Below, piece by piece: positions 5,896-8,735 of a DNA stretch of 8,735 bases. Source of the stretch: Chitinophagaceae bacterium (GTDB lineage Bacteria > Bacteroidota > Bacteroidia > Chitinophagales > Chitinophagaceae); contig CANHLV010000055.1 in assembly GCA_947461495.1 (NCBI GenBank), positions 1 through 8,735 on the forward strand. Direction: 5' to 3'. The notes beneath the pieces were generated by a model that saw only the letters and a list, made by a program, of their open reading frames with translations, was not told where the DNA came from and did no database searches. Within the stretch, counting starts at the first letter, position 1; each line of letters starts with the position of its first letter. The position numbers were made by a program, and so were the translations under genes.

Positions 5896-5968
5896 TAATC
5901 GTTTTTGTCTGGGGTTAAAGATTCAGCAACGAAAATAATGAAAAGGAAATGAAAAAAAGAATTAAGAA

Positions 5969-6556
5969 CTAAATATTCTTGGGATTGAAGGTTTGGTTGT
6001 TATACAAGGTCATTGCTCTGTCTATGCCAATGGTAGCAAAACTTTCAATTATTTCAACAGACTTTTCAATTTTATACTTTACAGTAGGGATTTCGTCATT
6101 TTTCCACTTACCAAGTACAAATTCTACCTGCATCCCCTTTGGAAATACATTTCCGATTCCAAACCTGAGTTTGGGGTATTCATCTGTTCCTAAAATATTC
6201 TGAATGTCACGCAAACCATTATGACCGGCATGTGTACCAGCTTTTCTGAGTCGAAGTTTATCTATTGGAAGTGAAAGATCATCCACAATAGTCAGTGTAT
6301 TTTCTGTTGGAATTTTTTCTTTTTCTTGCCAGAATTTGAAAGCGCGGCCGCTGAGATTCATATATGTAGTTGGGCAAATGCAAACAAATTGCTTGCCTTT
6401 ATATTTCACCTCTGCCACATAAGCCAACCTGTCTACTTTAAAACTACCCCCATTTTTTTGTACAAAGGCAAACACCACATCAAAGCCTATATTGTGACGT
6501 GTATTCGCATACTCATCACCAATATTACCAAGACCAACTATGAGGAATTTTGACAT
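5969..6556 (-). CDS. pth: Peptidyl-tRNA hydrolase
   Basis: Cytoplasmic enzyme of 195 residues, the normal length for bacterial Pth. It hydrolyses the ester bond of peptidyl-tRNAs dropped from ribosomes, recycling tRNA. The signatures are in order: FLIVGLGNIGDEYANTRHNIGF (4-25), with Asn11 and catalytic His21; PTTYMNLSG (62-70), with Asn67; VDDLSLP (91-97), with Asp92 in the place of E. coli Asp93; and GTHAGHNGLRDI (107-118), with Asn113. RFGIG (131-135) is also typical. All key residues are present and the protein starts cleanly at ATG 6554-6556. In this window it lies between ftsK and the FAH-family gene on the same strand, separated from ftsK by 135 bp that carry an inverted nonamer array, so it probably has its own promoter or depends on read-through. 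Confidence 0.96.
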   Translation of the reverse strand: MSKFLIVGLGNIGDEYANTRHNIGFDVVFAFVQKNGGSFKVDRLAYVAEVKYKGKQFVCICPTTYMNLSGRAFKFWQEKEKIPTENTLTIVDDLSLPIDKLRLRKAGTHAGHNGLRDIQNILGTDEYPKLRFGIGNVFPKGMQVEFVLGKWKNDEIPTVKYKIEKSVEIIESFATIGIDRAMTLYNNQTFNPKNI

Positions 6557-6566
6557 TGACTTTATT

Positions 6567-6682
6567 GTTGAAAATGTTTCATAGGTTCCATAAGTTCAAA
6601 AAGTTGATACGAAATAAGATAAATCTACCGATACCTAGCATTAACTTTTGAACCCATTCAACTTATTGAACCTTTTGAACTG
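6567..6682 (+). repeat. Inverted nonamer array downstream of ftsK
   Basis: The left arm has five 9-nt units in register from 6567: GTTGAAAAT, GTTTCATAG, GTTCCATAA, GTTCAAAAA, GTTGATACG. The right arm has TTTGAACCC, ATTCAACTT, ATTGAACCT, TTTGAACTG (6647-6682). The arms pair in register, with the perfect block 6594-6601 against 6646-6653 and weaker matches outward to 6567/6680; a non-repeat loop of about 30 bp lies between. The array begins nine bases before the ftsK stop codon (reading plus strand) and ends about ten bases from the pth start. It would lie in the ftsK 3' region and the pth leader. Confidence 0.8.
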
Positions 6683-6691
6683 AATTATGTA

Positions 6692-8735
6692 TTACCCCAT
6701 CCCATTCAACATCTCCTGCAAATCAGCTTCGGTTCTAATCAACACATCTCTTACTTTAGAACCCTGACTTGGCCCTACCACACCTGCGGCCTCCAATTGA
6801 TCCATCAATCTACCCGCTCGATTATAACCTAATTTCATTCTACGTTGCAATAATGATGTACTTCCACTCTGGCTGCTTACAATCAAACGAGCCGCATCTT
6901 CAAACAATGCATCTTTATCATTCAAATCGAAATCTTTTCCGTCGGTATCTTTCTCATCAATATATTCAGGCAACATGAAAGCTTGAGGATATCCACGTTG
7001 GTCGCCAATGAAATCAACAATTTTATCAACCTCTGGCGTATCCACAAAAGCACATTGCAAACGAACAATCTCACCTCCATAACTAATTAGCATATCTCCT
7101 TTTCCAATCAGCTGGTCCGCACCGCCGGCATCCAAAATCGTACGACTATCAATTTTGCTACTCACTTTAAAGGCTATACGCGCAGGGAAATTCGCTTTAA
7201 TGGTACCGGTGATAATGTTTACTGAAGGACGTTGTGTGGCAATAATCAAATGCAAACCAACCGCTCTTGCTAATTGCGCCAATCTTGTGATCGGAATTTC
7301 AACTTCTTTACCGGCAGTCATGATCAAATCGGCAAACTCATCCACAACCAATACAATGAATGGAAGGAACTGATGACCTTTCTCCGGACTTAATTTTCTT
7401 TCAGCAAATTTCTCATTGTATTCTCTGATATTTCTGCAACCCGCCTCTTTGAGCAAATCATAACGATTATCCATTTCAATACATAGCGCATTGAGCGTAT
7501 GAACCACTTTTTTAGTATCGGTAATGATAGCATCTTCTTCGCCTGGTAATTTTGCGAGGAAATGCCTTTCAATTGTTTTGTAAATACTCAACTCCACTTT
7601 CTTTGGATCTACTAAGACAAACTTCAATTGAGAAGGATGTTTGCTGTACAACAAAGAAACAAGTATCGCGTTCAACCCAACAGACTTACCTTGTCCCGTT
7701 GCACCCGCCATCAACAAGTGTGGCATGTTAGCGAGATCAACTATAAAGTTTTCATTATCGATACGTTTACCAATAGCTATCGGCAACGCATAGTTGTTTT
7801 TGGTGAATTTATCAGACGACAACAAGGTTTTCATACTCACAATTGTCTTCTTTGCATTTGGCACTTCTATACCAATTGTTCCTTTTCCAGGAATTGGAGC
7901 GATGATACGTATACCCAAAGCCGATAGACTCAAAGCGATATCATCTTCAAGATTTTTGATACGAGAAATACGCACACCAGCAGCAGGAATGATCTCATAC
8001 AAGGTTACCGTTGGACCAACAGTTGCATAAATCTTTTGAATTTCAATGTCGTAATTCTTCAGGGTGTTGATGATTTGGATTTTGTTGTTTTCCAGCTCCT
8101 GAGGGTCTTGTACGATTTTTTCGCTACCATGATTTTCGAGTAAATCAAGAGAAGGGAATTTATAATCTCTTAAATCAAGAATAGGATCGTAATTAGATTT
8201 TGTTGGATTGGCTTCAGGGGTTTTCTCTTCAGTTTCTTCCGGCTTGTTTTCAACAGTTTTGATTTCCAATTCAAGACCTGAATTATCTGTAACAGGTTGT
8301 TTAGGCTTATTTTCAGGAATGACTGTAACAGGCAGTTCTTTTTTCTCTTCCACTAATTCAGGTTCGTCTTGAGTAACTTCTTCTTCATCTTGTTGATGTT
8401 CTTCTACAAACAACTTGGCCTCTTCTTCTTTCTTTTCTTTTTTGGTTACGGGCTTGGTCTTTTTATTATCAATTTCTTCGGTAGTATCAGTTTCTGTTTG
8501 GTCAAAAGCCACATCTTTTTCTTTAGAAAATAATTTATCAAAAGCAGGGTTGAATCTCCAGATGACATAACCCAAAAATGAAATAGCTATCACACCAAAT
8601 GTTCCAGCTTTACCAATGGTCATGTTCATCCAATCTTTACACAGGTCACCAACTGCACCACCCCATGGGAAAGCATTGTTTCCAAAAATTGCAGCAGCAG
8701 TTACACTAATCAAAGGCAACCCAATGATCAGGTAT
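6692..8735 (-). CDS. ftsK: DNA translocase FtsK/SpoIIIE, N-terminus cut by window edge
   Basis: Septum-anchored, ATP-driven DNA pump that clears chromosome ends and activates dimer resolution during division. The 3' end is complete (TAA 6692-6694); the frame stays open to the window edge, so a TTG at 8717-8719 is not the start. Residues below count from that TTG. Membrane segments of the 4TM domain lie near 1-12 and 37-55. A low-complexity acidic/Lys/Pro linker (about 60-175) follows, then the alpha and beta motor domains: Walker A GATGQGKS (339-346), Walker B VLVVDE (456-461), ATQRPSVNIITGTIKANFP (494-512), and DAGGADQLIGKGDML (530-544). The winged-helix gamma domain (about 604-675; RRMKLGYNRAGRLMDQLEAAG), which reads the KOPS-type polarity sequences, is intact. 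Only the N-terminal membrane part is missing, so this is an edge truncation, not a pseudogene. Upstream signals are outside the window. Confidence 0.97.
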   Translation of the reverse strand, partial: YLIIGLPLISVTAAAIFGNNAFPWGGAVGDLCKDWMNMTIGKAGTFGVIAISFLGYVIWRFNPAFDKLFSKEKDVAFDQTETDTTEEIDNKKTKPVTKKEKKEEEAKLFVEEHQQDEEEVTQDEPELVEEKKELPVTVIPENKPKQPVTDNSGLELEIKTVENKPEETEEKTPEANPTKSNYDPILDLRDYKFPSLDLLENHGSEKIVQDPQELENNKIQIINTLKNYDIEIQKIYATVGPTVTLYEIIPAAGVRISRIKNLEDDIALSLSALGIRIIAPIPGKGTIGIEVPNAKKTIVSMKTLLSSDKFTKNNYALPIAIGKRIDNENFIVDLANMPHLLMAGATGQGKSVGLNAILVSLLYSKHPSQLKFVLVDPKKVELSIYKTIERHFLAKLPGEEDAIITDTKKVVHTLNALCIEMDNRYDLLKEAGCRNIREYNEKFAERKLSPEKGHQFLPFIVLVVDEFADLIMTAGKEVEIPITRLAQLARAVGLHLIIATQRPSVNIITGTIKANFPARIAFKVSSKIDSRTILDAGGADQLIGKGDMLISYGGEIVRLQCAFVDTPEVDKIVDFIGDQRGYPQAFMLPEYIDEKDTDGKDFDLNDKDALFEDAARLIVSSQSGSTSLLQRRMKLGYNRAGRLMDQLEAAGVVGPSQGSKVRDVLIRTEADLQEMLNGMG

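Noticed and set aside
5145..6682. CRISPR array as an explanation for the regular repeats
   Set aside because: Units are 7 or 9 nt, contiguous and degenerate, with no 20-40 nt spacers, and no cas gene is present.
7628..8030. Two plus-strand frames of 99 and 78 codons within ftsK
   Set aside because: They are antisense to the conserved FtsK motor domain and show no protein-like features.
8717..8719. TTG as the true start of ftsK
   Set aside because: The frame continues upstream to the window edge (Tyr-Leu-Ile-Ile-Gly) in a membrane segment, and FtsK needs more N-terminal membrane helices.

Overview
The window is an AT-rich chromosomal segment of a Bacteroidota bacterium, most likely from the Chitinophagales/Sphingobacteriales side. 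The evidence is the gene families (a DUF6702-like secreted protein, a secreted M1 peptidase of the Bacteroidota type, a secreted MORN-like protein, FtsK with a GATGQGKS Walker A), the lack of clear Shine-Dalgarno sequences, and matches to the Bacteroidota -7 box TAnnTTTG upstream of some genes. No mobile element, tRNA, rRNA or CRISPR array was seen.

Layout. 1-114 (+) is the last 37 codons of a HlyC/CorC-type (possibly GldE-like) CBS-domain membrane protein. 215-766 (-) is a DUF6702-like exported protein that seems to start at TTG. It is divergent, across 49 bp, from a HupE/UreJ-type membrane protein at 816-1394 (+), which is followed after 42 bp by a secreted zinc aminopeptidase of family M1 (1437-3812, +). 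Convergent to that is a secreted MORN-repeat-like protein (3912-4574, -). A SRPBCC/AHSA1-like protein (4756-5136, +) is convergent with a minus-strand series reading ftsK (6692 to past the window edge), pth (5969-6556) and a FAHD1-like fumarylacetoacetate hydrolase family enzyme (5284-5895).

How the genes relate. ftsK (chromosome segregation at division) and pth (peptidyl-tRNA recycling) are housekeeping genes; the FAH-family enzyme handles small 2-oxo acids. The 215-3812 block may be a functional unit: an exported protein with a His-Pro near its mature N-terminus, a His/Asp-rich membrane protein of a family linked to nickel/cobalt, and an extracytoplasmic zinc peptidase. Metal handling at the cell envelope is an inference from family and context only.

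The most unusual material is between the genes. All three convergent gaps, and the gap downstream of ftsK, are filled with short-period degenerate repeats: heptamers (consensus GTTTGGY, 7-nt register) and nonamers (consensus GTTCAAWAG or its complement, 9-nt register). Most are arranged as inverted arms that would form long, register-matched hairpins. The two divergent gaps and the two short tandem gaps contain none. The arrays therefore sit at gene 3' ends, which suggests a terminator or 3'-end role, and two of them run into the stop codon of a neighbouring gene. These arrays are the best candidate for something undescribed in this window.
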